A stretch of 64,000 nucleotides of DNA, from the NCBI GenBank assembly GCA_015039365.1, contig WION01000077.1, positions 62,001 to 126,000 of the forward strand. Direction: 5' to 3'. Made by a program: the position numbers and the translations under genes. The stretch comes from Amanita rubescens (Eukaryota; Basidiomycota; Agaricomycetes; Agaricales; Amanitaceae). Positions 33,770 through 44,310 of the stretch are shown here, one piece after another (within the stretch, counting starts at the first letter, position 1; each line of letters opens with the position of its first letter). Under the pieces are notes generated by a model that saw only the letters and a program-made list of their open reading frames with translations, was not told the DNA's origin and searched no databases.

Positions 33770-35173
33770 ATGATGATTACCCCGGCCGAAACTCAGCCGC
33801 AAACCCAACAAACCCAACCATCTCCTTCCCAAAGGAGGAAAACTCACAGGGATGCAGAGTATACCGCACTCCTTCGTGACCTTCCCAGGGCTAAAAAGCT
33901 CGAGCGGAACCGTGAAATCAAAGCCCGGAACGAGCAGTGTGCGATTTCACGCGCATATAGGGACCAAAACCCCGATGAGGATATCGAGGGCGGTCGATAT
34001 TCCTCTGATGAGTCCCTCCTGACCCTTTCTGAGGGTGAAGATGACGCGCCCCCTTCCGCCTCGCAGCAGGCACACAATTTTCTGTCTACCATGTCCCCCG
34101 GCACTGCTTCCTCTTGGTTTAAGAAGGTCCTTCCCAAGCGAGCCCGGAGCATCAATGACGCCCCGGAGGATGATTCCTCATCTAATATGGCCACGGCTTT
34201 ACAGCGCGCTAAGTGCCGGCATGCGGCCCACAGACCTGAGGCCAAAATTGAAGACGGAGAAGTCCCGAGCCCTGGATTCAGCATTTACCACTTTGACCTA
34301 TATGCGACCGAAACATACATCCCGTTGTCCTTGTTTACAAACGCCAACCTCAGGATCATCTCCCGAGAAGGTGGTTCACTGCCATTCAAGAAGACCTTGT
34401 CCACAGATCGCTCCGGCAAATCGGTCAGAATTTTAGACACCTTCCAGTTTGAAAAACTACATGGCTCAGAGAAAGACCTATCCCATACGAAGTGGACACA
34501 GGCAGCCGGTAATTATATGCGCTTCTGCCAAGAGGTAGGCGGCCCATCTTGGCACCAGCGCTGGTTCGACCACTTTTCCTACCTCGATGGGCGCGAGGAC
34601 TCGGAGGAGAACTTTGAGGCTATCAAATCTGTCGATATACAAATCTGTAAAGACTACTCCTCGGACCCTTTCGAATTCCAAAAAATCTATGCCTACATGC
34701 AAGTCGAAAAGGCAATTCGGGAAATTGAGATGAAGCAAATTAAACACTCCAACGACAGCTCTTACTATAAAGGACAATCTTCGTCCCAATCATCCAGATT
34801 TTCGCATTCCAAACCCTCTGCCGGCCAACCCTCTACTTCCCGGCCCTTTCAGAACCGCACCGGCGGTGATCCCTCATCCGCCGCGTGCGTTATATGCGCC
34901 AAGAAGGGACATGTTTTCAGCACCTGTCAGTCCTCCTCTTTTGACGATGGCAAAGCCCTCTCCTGTAGGGCAGAGGACGGAAACCTTATCTCCATCCGAG
35001 GAAAATCTTCCGTTTGCAGAAGCTGGAATATCAGAGGCTCAAATTCCACAGCCTGCAATAACCATGGACAAGACAAGCGTGTCCACATCTGTTCCTTCTG
35101 TGGCGATAAGTCACACCATGCCTTCTCTTGGACTTGTCGCCGCAACCCTTCCAAGTCGTCTCCGCAGAACTGA
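33770..35173 (+). CDS. Gag-like protein of the YR retroelement
   Basis: 467-residue frame starting MMITPAETQPQTQQ with a Gln/Pro-rich then charged N-terminus. The central part (FDLYATETYIPLSLFTNANL, WTQAAGNYMRFCQEVGGPSW) is conserved-looking. Two Cys/His-rich knuckles stand at the end: CVICAKKGHVFSTC and HICSFCGDKSHHAFSWTC. These are what a nucleocapsid-like protein needs. Its end overlaps the pol frame by about 300 bp. Confidence 0.75.
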   Translation: MMITPAETQPQTQQTQPSPSQRRKTHRDAEYTALLRDLPRAKKLERNREIKARNEQCAISRAYRDQNPDEDIEGGRYSSDESLLTLSEGEDDAPPSASQQAHNFLSTMSPGTASSWFKKVLPKRARSINDAPEDDSSSNMATALQRAKCRHAAHRPEAKIEDGEVPSPGFSIYHFDLYATETYIPLSLFTNANLRIISREGGSLPFKKTLSTDRSGKSVRILDTFQFEKLHGSEKDLSHTKWTQAAGNYMRFCQEVGGPSWHQRWFDHFSYLDGREDSEENFEAIKSVDIQICKDYSSDPFEFQKIYAYMQVEKAIREIEMKQIKHSNDSSYYKGQSSSQSSRFSHSKPSAGQPSTSRPFQNRTGGDPSSAACVICAKKGHVFSTCQSSSFDDGKALSCRAEDGNLISIRGKSSVCRSWNIRGSNSTACNNHGQDKRVHICSFCGDKSHHAFSWTCRRNPSKSSPQN

Positions 35174-37138
35174 CAAGCCCTATTTTGACTTCTTGCCCAC
35201 GGTTTTCCACCGCCTGCCATTACCTTACAGCCTACCGTCGCACGACAGAATATTAAACAAAATTGTAACCCCGTATAATGCTGATGCCTTCGAGTCTCTT
35301 CTTGCCAAACACAAGCTGTCCGACTTTTACCCCTTCTTGGTCCGGAATCTCCGGAATGGTTTTCCCCTCGGAGAATTCCCAGATATAACAGAACACGTAA
35401 TTTTCCCAATGCACCAAGCTTCACTGCAATACATGGATCACATCGATGCATACCTGGCAGATGAAGTTTCAGCTGGAAGGATGAGTGGTCCCTTCTCTCG
35501 TGAAGATGTCACCCTCATCCTCAGAGGCCCTTTCCAATGCTCACCTATTGTGGTTGACGTCCAACCTGATAAGTTGAGAATCTGTTGTCACCTGTCAAAA
35601 GGAGATAAAACGCATTCTTCTACGAACTCCTTCATCGATACCAAAAAGTTTCCCACCAGATTCGGTTCAGCCGCCGAGATGGCCGAGATCGTGAGTCTTA
35701 TCCCTCCCTTCCTACCATCCCCCTACCCTACCACACTCCCTTCCTACCACCACATACTATGCGTACGCGCACCCCATCCCATCCCGCACCCCATCCTACC
35801 CCTACCAAAGCGCTACCTACCCTGCCCTACTTCTTACCCTTATGCTCCTTACCCCGTCAAAAACCTCAACTTACCATGACCACGACCCCAGATTGCCAGC
35901 GCCCCACCCGGCGCTGAAGCTATGACACTCGACATTGCCAAATTTCACCGCACCTGCCCCATCCTACCACAGCATAAGCCTTGGTTCGTAGTCCAAGGCT
36001 CTTCTGGCTTCTTCATTGATCACGCTTGCCCCTTCGGTTGCTCCTCCGCTAGTAGCAGCGCCGGCATGATCGCCAACGCAGCCATAGATATTTGGGAGGC
36101 AGAAGGGATTTTCCCAATCATCAAATACGAAGATGACCTTTGCATCTTTAGATTTCCCGTTACTCAGGGCCCCTTCCTGGGTATCCCCAGTTCGTCACAC
36201 CACTTTGCTTACGATCGATCCTCAGCCTTAGATTTGATCAAAGACCTAAACATACCCTGGCACCCTGAAAAAGGCCAGGACTTTGACACCACCTTTAAAT
36301 ATATAGGATTCCTATGGAATGTTGACTCCCATATCGTCTCCTTACCAGAGGATAAGAGGTTAAAATTCCTGGAGAGAGTGAGAATATTCATCTCATCCTT
36401 CGAGGTGAACCGTTGTGTTGTCAAAGACGTCATGAAGATTCATGGCTCCCTTTGCCATATCTCATACGTCTACCCAGAAGGTCGTACTATCCCTAACCTA
36501 CCTAACCCCCATGCTTACCCTTTCCCACAGGTCGCAACCGTCTGGCCTCTTTATCAAACTTCATAGCCTCATTCTCAAATGAATTTGAGAGGCGATACCC
36601 CCCAAAGCCTCTCATCAATGACCTTCGATGGTGGAACACGACACTATCCGAACTCGGCAGATTCCGCCCCCTTGTCAACCTTGTAACCACAGACCCAAAT
36701 GTCTACGTCGATGCCTCTACCTCTTGGGGTATCGGTATCTGGTTCAACGGAAAATGGGATGCCTGGAAGCTTGCTGATTCCTGGAAGGGCCCCTGCCGCG
36801 ACATAGGCTGGCTCGAAGGCATTGCCCTTGAATTCCTTATTTACACCCTCGCCGTCCTTGAATTTTCTGACAAACAGATCATTATCCACTCAGACAACAA
36901 AGGCGTTATTGGCGCCTTTGACAAAGGAAGATGTCGCAACTTCGAAATTAACCTATCCATTTGCCGTTCTGCGGCAATACTTGCCTCCAACAATTTACTG
37001 CCAGTCCTCGTCTACGTCGAATCTGAATCTAATCGGGCCGACCCAATCTCGCGCGGGATTCTCGGGTCTCCCGAACTTAGACTCAAAACCAAATTCGATA
37101 TGCCGGATGAACTCCGGAGGTTTTTTCTTCATGTTTAA
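34866..37138 (+). CDS. Reverse transcriptase-RNase H, joined by two introns
   Basis: The frame opens near 34866; the true start is not known. RT first part: KPYFDFLPTVFHRLPL, FPMHQASLQYMDHIDAY, CSPIVVDVQPDKLRICCHLS. A 201-nt GTGAGT...CCCAG intron (35691-35891) leads to APPGAEAMTLDIAKFHRTCP (motif A), FGCSSASSSAG and the active site KYEDDLCIF. A second, 50-nt intron (36481-36530) changes frame and joins VYPEG to RNRLASLSNF, bringing in RNase H: VYVDASTSWGIGIW, WLEGIALEF, IIHSDNKGVIGAF, ESESNRADPISRG. Splicing of both introns gives one continuous RT-RNase H protein, ending RRFFLHV. Confidence 0.8.
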
Positions 37139-38579
37139 GTTCCGACCACGACCTGAAGGGGGCAGCTCTGCCTCCCCGAGGGAAGAAGGGAACTCGATAA
37201 AGGAACGCACCAACAATTCTTCCTACAACATTCACTTTCCCGCCCCGCTTCCTCCTTCGATTCCACCGCGCACTTCTTCACCCCGAAAAACACTTTCTTG
37301 TTCTTCTTCTTCTTCTCTACCTACTCCCAAAATCGAAAAAGAAATCAAACCTAAACCCGAAATTCCCGCCTCTTCTCTCAGACCAAAAGTTTCCGCTGCT
37401 GACCGCATTCGTTCTTGGAACACGCCATACTCCATCAAATTTAAAGACAAGCTTTCCAAATCCCTCCCACCCGAATTAATCAATACCCTCCAATCGACCA
37501 TCTTCAAAGCTTTAGCCCCCAGCACCCGAAATTCTTACGGCGCCGGTATCCTTCGCTTCATTGAATTCTGTGACAAGTTTAATATTCCAGAGACTTCCCG
37601 TATGCCCGCTTCTAATGTCCTACTTGCTGCCTTCATCTCTGAACATGCCGGAACATGTTCTGGCTCCTGTATTACAAATTGGATGTCAGGACTTAAAGCC
37701 TGGCACGACTTCAACGGTGCCCCTTGGCATGGTGACTCCCGGCTCGTCCACTTAACTAGATCAACTGCTAATAAAGAAGGAAAAAAATTCTCTCGACCTC
37801 AACGTAACCCCATTACCCTCGAGCATCTCCGTGCATTACACTCACGCCTAACCTTATCGGACCCGTTACACGCGGCCACTTGGGCCTTAGCCTGTTGTGC
37901 CTTCTGGGGTTGCCGTCGTCTTGGCGAACTAACTATCCTTTCCCGTTCCGCTTTCGACCCCAAATTTCATGTCACCAAAAACATAACTCTAAAAAACAAA
38001 TTCGACGCCAATGTCCTTAAGTCAGTTTCCTTCCCAATTCCGTGGACCAAATCCGCGAAAGAACGTGGCGGCAGGATTGTCCTGATGGCTCGTTCTGACG
38101 ACCTTTGCCCCATAGCTGCTTTGCTCAACCACTTACACGTTCGCCCCCCCCCCTACCCCACGCTTCCTCATACTCACATAATCCTCCACATGCAGGTAAA
38201 CCTTAATGTTCCCAACAATCTCCCACTCTTCTCCGCTTCCAAACCTGATGGCTCGTTCTCGCTTCCCATCAAAAAAGATTTCCTCAACCTATGCAAAAAA
38301 CTCCTAACCTCACCTACACTCTCGTCCTTCACCGGCCACAGCTTCAGAATAGGTGGAACCGTTGAACTCCTCTTGTCAGGAGTCTCCCCCGAAGTGGTTG
38401 CTTCCCTCGGCGAATGGTCTTCCATGGCGTTTCTTCTCTACTGGCGTAAAATTGATGACATCATCCCACAGCATATCTTTAAAGCTTACGATCGTAATAA
38501 GCTTATTGCAGTCGCTACTGAATTAGAATCATTCCGCATTAGAAATAACATATCTTCTACCTTAGCAACGAACACATAA
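37107..38579 (+). CDS. Tyrosine recombinase of the retroelement
   Basis: Integrase of the YR type, overlapping the RNase H end by 32 bp in another frame. Start taken at the ATG at 37107 (MNSGGFFFMFKF). Linker rich in Ser/Pro, then the SAM-like domain (ALAPSTRNSYGAGILRFIEF, LLAAFISEHAG) and catalytic domain: first Arg in FWGCRRLGELTIL, H-x-x-R in FTGHSFRIGGTVELL, and the Tyr nucleophile in FLLYWRKIDDI. A C-rich segment at 38139-38195 (GTTCGCCC...ATGCAG) looks like an in-frame intron between NHLH and VNLNVPNNLPLF. Confidence 0.88.
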   Translation: MNSGGFFFMFKFRPRPEGGSSASPREEGNSIKERTNNSSYNIHFPAPLPPSIPPRTSSPRKTLSCSSSSSLPTPKIEKEIKPKPEIPASSLRPKVSAADRIRSWNTPYSIKFKDKLSKSLPPELINTLQSTIFKALAPSTRNSYGAGILRFIEFCDKFNIPETSRMPASNVLLAAFISEHAGTCSGSCITNWMSGLKAWHDFNGAPWHGDSRLVHLTRSTANKEGKKFSRPQRNPITLEHLRALHSRLTLSDPLHAATWALACCAFWGCRRLGELTILSRSAFDPKFHVTKNITLKNKFDANVLKSVSFPIPWTKSAKERGGRIVLMARSDDLCPIAALLNHLHVRPPPYPTLPHTHIILHMQVNLNVPNNLPLFSASKPDGSFSLPIKKDFLNLCKKLLTSPTLSSFTGHSFRIGGTVELLLSGVSPEVVASLGEWSSMAFLLYWRKIDDIIPQHIFKAYDRNKLIAVATELESFRIRNNISSTLATNT

Positions 38580-38631
38580 CATGTACCACTACCTCACCCT
38601 CTTTGCAATCACACTCCTTTCCTGTGCTTTT

Positions 38632-38880
38632 AGCTTTGTTTGGGGGAACCTCGGGCGTGCAGTGTCCCGAGCTTGTTCTAGCTAAAGCCTTTTTTTTGGG
38701 CAGCAAGCCCGTGCTGCTGCGCTTATCCTCCCGTTGGCACGGGTCCGGCCCGACTTCTGAGCCGTTTTGGGCCTTACCGCTTTCAGGCATTTCCCTCAAC
38801 GCGATTCCCGCTTTCAGCATCCCCAAAAGGAAATGCCACGTGAAAGCCCACGGCCCCCGGCTCACCCCCCAAACCAAAGC
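38632..38880. repeat. GC-rich hairpin region at the retroelement 3' end
   Basis: Bounded by an imperfect inverted repeat (AGCTTTGTTTGGGGG at 38632-38646 against CCCCCAAACCAAAGC at 38866-38880). Inside are smaller stems: CCCGTGC/GCACGGG near 38707-38742 and GGCATTTCC/GGAAATGCC near 38787-38836. Confidence 0.6.
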
Positions 38881-38885
38881 AAAAT

Positions 38886-39182
38886 GAATAAACATTTAAC
38901 TTTGGAAAAGGTTTAAAAACACACAACCGTTTGGCGATAGATTCATTTACATATAATCTTGAGCCTCCCTCACTGTTAATCGACATAAGGCCGACAAAGA
39001 ACTTATCAACCAAATGACCCCATCAAAGTCCGAATTATGTAAGCATTGGTGACTTTTAACTTGAACACCACAAAAACGGGGATTACTAGGGATTACTCTA
39101 CCAACAGGCCCTGCTCTGCATCTTTGTATGTCATCACGGAAAATGCATAAACTTAAGATTTCAGCGAAAGCCAATACTAGTA
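38886..39182. other. Intergenic after the retroelement
   Basis: AT-rich; nothing recognised. Confidence 0.4.
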
Positions 39183-39681
39183 ATGTCAGATCAAGAACCT
39201 CAGTCGCATGTAGACGAGCAATCGATGTGGGAAGAGTGGAGAGAAGAAAACGTAAGTCCATCCGTAGCTTTACCAATTTGTGTTAAAACAAGTTCGGTGC
39301 TGTCAGGCGCATTGGGTCAAAGGCTATGCTCTTAGCCCCCAAGCAGTTTTTAAAGAGCTTGGATTTGATCCTTCAGATTATCCCGAACGCGAGACGGGAC
39401 TTATGAATATTGTCTGCGGGTGGTGCGACATGGCGAGCGATAACTTCTCTCTAGTCTTTGCAAAATATCCAGAGGGCAGGAAAGACTCTAAATATCGTTG
39501 GGTACTTATTATTGACCAGGCATATGGCAAGGATGGGGAAATGGTTCTGAAGTCGAGAGATCCCCCGAGTCGACTCCCGTTTGATATTGGAGAAGTTCAA
39601 GAGTTCCTCGAGCCGGACCTTAAGATATGGAGATCTGCGATGCCCAAAGTGAGAATGGGGAGTTCCGTTGGGAGGCCGTAA
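39183..39681 (+). CDS. Small hypothetical protein
   Basis: Two exons: MSDQEPQSHVDEQSMWEEWR ending in EEN at a GTAAGT donor, then, after a 56-nt intron ending GTCAG, AHWVKGYALSPQAVFKELGF and FAKYPEGRKDSKYRWVLIID. About 148 residues, ending RMGSSVGRP. It has no recognised domain, signal or membrane segment. Phase-0 splicing and even composition make it a likely real gene. Confidence 0.6.
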
Positions 39682-41034
39682 CGTTGATGTGTAGTATAAA
39701 TTTATGCAATTCAAATTCATGTTTATTCTATGAAACGAATTCGGAACATAATGACCAGACGTTGTGTCTCTCCCCGTCTTGGATTGTTACACACAATGCA
39801 CGCTATCATCGCCTGCATTGCTCCTAACTTCGCTGGCGCTAGTCGTCAACCTCTCGCTGCCATCTAGAACCTTCCTGGTAACTGTTCCAAAATATCTAAA
39901 TCAATACGACGACGTTACTCTTCGCGTCCCGGTCATCAACCCCGCCAGAGACCCGCCGATCGCCACATCGCCAGTGCCAGCGTCAAATCTTAAGAGTGTC
40001 AGGACCATTAACGGACTTAAGGGTCTCGCCGTGCTTGAACGCAAAAATAATGAATACAGGCATGACGAAATGAGAAGAAAAATTCATAGTACCGGAATTG
40101 TTCTGTGACAGGGCGAGGAAGGGATTTTAGAGGATAGGGGAATGTGCCTGTTGCATTGATGCGGAGGTTATCGACTCCTGTGGTACTTTAAGAGAACCAT
40201 CAGAGTGTGGGTTGTGCAGGTCCTCGTCATTACGTCGTCCCAGCCGGTCGAGGATGACCGTAACCTCGTGGTACAGGCCGTGAGGGAAAGTGAGTTGGAA
40301 GTGAGGGATGGGCATGCTTTGAGTCCAGTTGGGAAGAGGTGTGGTACCAGGCCATGCGTATTCGCAACCGATACGATACGTTGGCATTCCGCATGTGATA
40401 AACCAATCTGGTTCAAGGTTCAACGGACTGATCAGCCAAGTGCTCAACCTTGCACGTCAATCGTTAGTTACCACACAGTAGCCCCAACGACGGTAAAGAG
40501 TCCTCATGATGAATTGCGAGTCCGTCCGAGTCCTACGCATCGTTCAAATACAAAGAGCCGTGCGTTTGAACAGCGTAGATCTAGGTTTTCCTTCTTTTTG
40601 AGTATGAACACGCTAGTTTTGGTGGAGATGGGTCAAGGAGCATAATGAGAGGTGTTGACGCAGCCAAAGTTTTTGGAACGAAACGTCACTGGGCCGTCAA
40701 CGCGAAACGTGGCAAGTGTGACGTCACCCCGCGTCAACAAGCTCGGCCATGATATGGTCAAAGTCATTCACTGGTCTACCACCATCAGCAGGGAGGCTGA
40801 TATCAGCCTGGAAAGGCAGAATTACTACAAATAGCACCAGTATGGCAACCGTGAGTACTCTTAACAGCCTTGGTCACTGCCACAGCCCTGGTCACTGCCT
40901 TGTCAATGTCTCGACACCTTTCACACGTTTAGCCGCCGAAGAGTTACTCTAGCCCCAGGAGCAGTCTTAGAATCCGACTTCGTCAAGCCAAATTGGAGCA
41001 GCTCGCTGGGGAATTCTGAACGTCTCCAAACAAC
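39682..41034. other. Region with weak coding signals only
   Basis: Two possible small genes are not firm: + 39764-40108 (LNQYDDVTLRVPVINPARDP, one hydrophobic N-terminal stretch) and - 40127-40447 (MPTYRIGCEYAWPGTTPLPN, GLYHEVTVILDRLG). No family recognised for either. Confidence 0.3.
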
Positions 41035-44000
41035 ATGTCACTTGATCCGGGCGCCCATGCTCTTTCATCGTTGTTATCTATTCTTGATAACAATTTGAAG
41101 GTACGCAACGTTGCGAAGCGGTACATGCACTCTGCTTAAATCCCAGCAGCCCGGACCTGTCATCACGTCTGTCGCAACTATCGATCTTCTGCGGAAACTG
41201 TTATCCAGGGATGACTACATCAGCGTTGCGGAAAAGCTAAGACGGGTCTCGGACGTAATGAATCTCTTGGAATTCGCACTATATGTACTTCGTCATCGTT
41301 ACCTATCAAGTTCGGATGCAACCATAAACTTCAATCGGCGAGCTAGACGCCTTATGTTTAAAATCATATCAAAGACGCCCGTCGTGCCACGGCCCTTCAT
41401 CGTAACTGGAGTCAGCATGCCGGACAAGCGTGACTACATAGGTCGCGGTGGTTACGGCAATGTTTTTAAGGGCGAACTTTGTGGCGCAGGCGTTGCGTTA
41501 AAAGTGCTATACAAAAATGATGCTAACAACCTTGTAAATTTTCAATGTCTGTTCTTGAGTCGTCGTTTTTTATTCTCCTTCCAATAGGCCTTTTGTCGAG
41601 AGGCATTAATGTGGGGATCCCTTGAGCACAACTTCGTGCTACCATTCTTAGGAATCCATGAAGAGGAAGGTGGAATGACCTTCCTCGTCTCGCCATATAT
41701 GAAGAATGGGACTCTAGCTCAATGGCGGACGAACACAAATCCATTGATAGCCCAAATAACAGAACGCGTATGTTTTTTTCTTCCTTTGGCTATCCACTAT
41801 GCTCACTCTCGAGAAAGATGCTAGAAGTGGCCCAAGGCATGGAGTACATTCACTCGGAAGGTGTGGTTCATGGTGACCTACGTGGGGTACGCTACCTAAA
41901 ACACATGTTGTTGAAATGCCAACCTTTCTTTTCAGGAAAATGTCCTCTTGGATGCTGATCTTCACATTCAAATCGCGGATTTCGGATTGACCAGACTCTC
42001 GGATGCTACCAACACCCAATCTGGAGCAAAACATCTCAACTTTGCAGCCCCAGAGTTATTCGGATGCCCTGACGATGCCGATGACCCGTCAGCTGAAGAT
42101 CCGTCAAGAACGCAAATGACAGATGTCTACGCTTTTGGATGTATCTATTATGAAGTGCGTCGCGAAAACATGCTGGTATTGTTTCTGAATTGCCTAGATC
42201 CATTACGATAGAATACCCTTTGCCGGTAGACCAGAGATACAGATTGTGACCCTTGTCTCTCGAGGTAAACGTCCACCTCGACAAGATAATCCATCTCTGA
42301 GTGAAGGGGCATGGGAGTTGATTCAGCATTGCTGGGCGACGGAACCACTGAAACGACCAGGGATGAAAGATATCGCGGAACAGATGATGGGTATTTCTCA
42401 ATGTGTGTCTCCCCCAACCAGTGCCCGAAGTGACGGGAGATGTTGCAGGACGGATTGTCCCTGTCAACGTCCAGTACTACGGTGCGCAGGACCAAAGTTG
42501 TTCCTTCGGCAATTCTTTACTAATATTTTGCAATTCATATTAGCTTCCCGAAAAAGATACCGATGCCCTATCGTTACAGCCCCGTGGCAAGGAGTCACCA
42601 ATGGCTCTGGATGAACCGTCCGAGAAAAGAGCGAAACGCAAAAGTGAAGATATACATGCTGATTCATCGTCCAAATGTATGTGTAGTCGTACTGTTTAAT
42701 AATACGTCTTGTTGACGGAGAATGTTAGCATATAAGTCGAAAAACCAAGATGCAGAATCGACGATATCACGACCCAGGAAATCTAAACGCAATGAGAAGC
42801 ACACGCAAGGCCCCCTTGATGAGTCTACAGCCGGCACTGTCACCATGCTTCCAGGTCATGCGACAGAGGTGCGGAATACTGTCCTGTGCTTGGAATCCAA
42901 AGAATCATCCGACGCTTGCCAGCGGGTTAGTGCGCATCTTCATCGTATTAAATCTACCATTCACCTCGTGTAAATAGATCCCGGGACGCCGTCGTGAACT
43001 TTTGGACTCTTCCCGACCCTTCAAGTTCAACAGTGCCTTCCACTTCCGACCCTTTCCCTCCTGTATCGCTTCACCACTTTTCAATAAAAGCGGGGTCTGC
43101 CGATTTGACATCCCTAAATTGGAGTCCGTCCGGACAATTACTGGCTATTGGCTCATATGATTCAATATTGCGAATATCTAAACCCAATGGTGAACTGTAT
43201 TTTACCGATTCCCAGCATAATGTAAGCTTTATTATCTTTTCTATGCTCTTCTCTTTACATTATGTATCTGACTGAGAAGGGGCCCATATTTGCTACGAGA
43301 TTCTCAAAGTCCGGCCATTGGCTCCTTACAGCGAGTCTGGATGGAACGACATGTTTGTGGAATGTCTCGGAAAAGCGATTGCAACGGCAATATCATTGTC
43401 ATACAGGTAAGAAGAGTGTTATCGCAACGTCTGGTTGTAATTGTTTATGCTAAATTAGATGGCTGCTTGAATGTTGCCTGGCTAGATGACTGGACATTCG
43501 CGAGTTGTGGCGCGGACAGCCAAATATACATAATACAAGTAGATGGTGGGGAATCGATCAAAACACTCTCGTAAGTGAGTGCTAGCGCCTATGACCTTCT
43601 CCTAGAGCTCCATTTAGAGGACACGAGAACGAAATAAACGAGATACGATGCAACTCAACTGGCACACGGCTTGCATCATGTTCGGATGATACGACGGCCC
43701 GAGTATGGAATATTGAAAACATTTCCAGTTCCGCAGATTCAATACCAGGCTTCATGGCTTCGGACGTTATCGTCTTGAGGGGACATAGTCATGCGATCAC
43801 TACAATATGCTGGTGTCCGGACCATCCTCCAGGGACCAATCAACTCATAGCCACGTACGACCTATGAATCCTCAAGTTTCTTGTGCTCATTCTTTTTAGA
43901 TCATCATTCGACGGAACAGCTCGCATCTGGGACTCGGTCACCGGCGAATGCTTGAAAGTACTTGCAGACCATGAGCGGCCTATTTTCTCTATGACGTTCA

Positions 44001-44310
44001 GTCCAAACGGCAAATGGCTAGCTACTGGAAGTGGAGATGGCTGGCTGCATATTTATAGCGTCGAGGTAACGTTCTTATAATATTTTCTGATCACTACGTT
44101 TGACAACTTTCTTAGTCGCGATTGAAACGGTGGTCGTGGCATGCAGGTGCAAATAAACCGGGTGTATTTGAGATCGACTGGCAGGAGCACGAAGGTATCA
44201 GTCGACTGGCAGTAGCTTTGGAATGCCGACAGGTGGCAGTTATTGATGCATTGGCAATTCCTGCCTTGCGAGTAGGGCATCGCACCTTACGTAAAAGGAA
44301 ACGGTCGTAA
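41035..44310 (+). CDS. Protein kinase fused to a TBL1-like WD40 propeller
   Basis: One chain of exons starting MSLDPGAHALSSLLSILDNN. Kinase domain: glycine loop IGRGGYGNVFKGE, VALKV with the ATP Lys, catalytic loop VVHGDLRGENVLLD (HGDL instead of HRDL, frequent in basidiomycete kinases), IADFGLTRL, NFAAPELFG and WATEPLKRPGM. Two short introns (about 42391-42420 and 42480-42542) lead through LPEKDTDALSLQP and a basic, NLS-like KRAKRKSED into WD repeats matching TBL1/TBL1XR1: MLPGHATEVFGI-like start, GPIFATRFSKSGHWLLTASL, TFASCGADSQIYIIQ, RLASCSDDTTARVWN, DHERPIFSMTFSPNGKWLAT, ending in a basic tail. The LisH and F-box-like N-terminus of TBL1 is absent; the kinase takes its place. Two adjacent genes cannot be excluded. 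Confidence 0.75.

Larger units (their letters stand above)
33565..38885 (+). mobile_element. DIRS/Ngaro-like tyrosine-recombinase retroelement
   Basis: Contains gag-like, reverse transcriptase, RNase H and tyrosine recombinase genes in this order, without protease or DDE integrase, which defines YR retroelements. Exact ends were not found: no split direct repeats or terminal inverted repeats shared between the two flanks could be seen by eye, so the limits given are approximate. The left leader has a perfect 11-bp hairpin (GAGAAGACGCG / CGCGTCTTCTC near 33661-33693). The right end has a GC-rich hairpin region. Confidence 0.8.

Noticed and set aside
37107..38579. Tyrosine recombinase as captain of a Starship-type giant element
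   Set aside because: It follows RT and RNase H in a compact retroelement and overlaps the RNase H frame, as in DIRS/Ngaro elements.
40205..40645. Rightward frame of 146 codons
   Set aside because: No recognisable features, and it overlaps an equally weak leftward frame.
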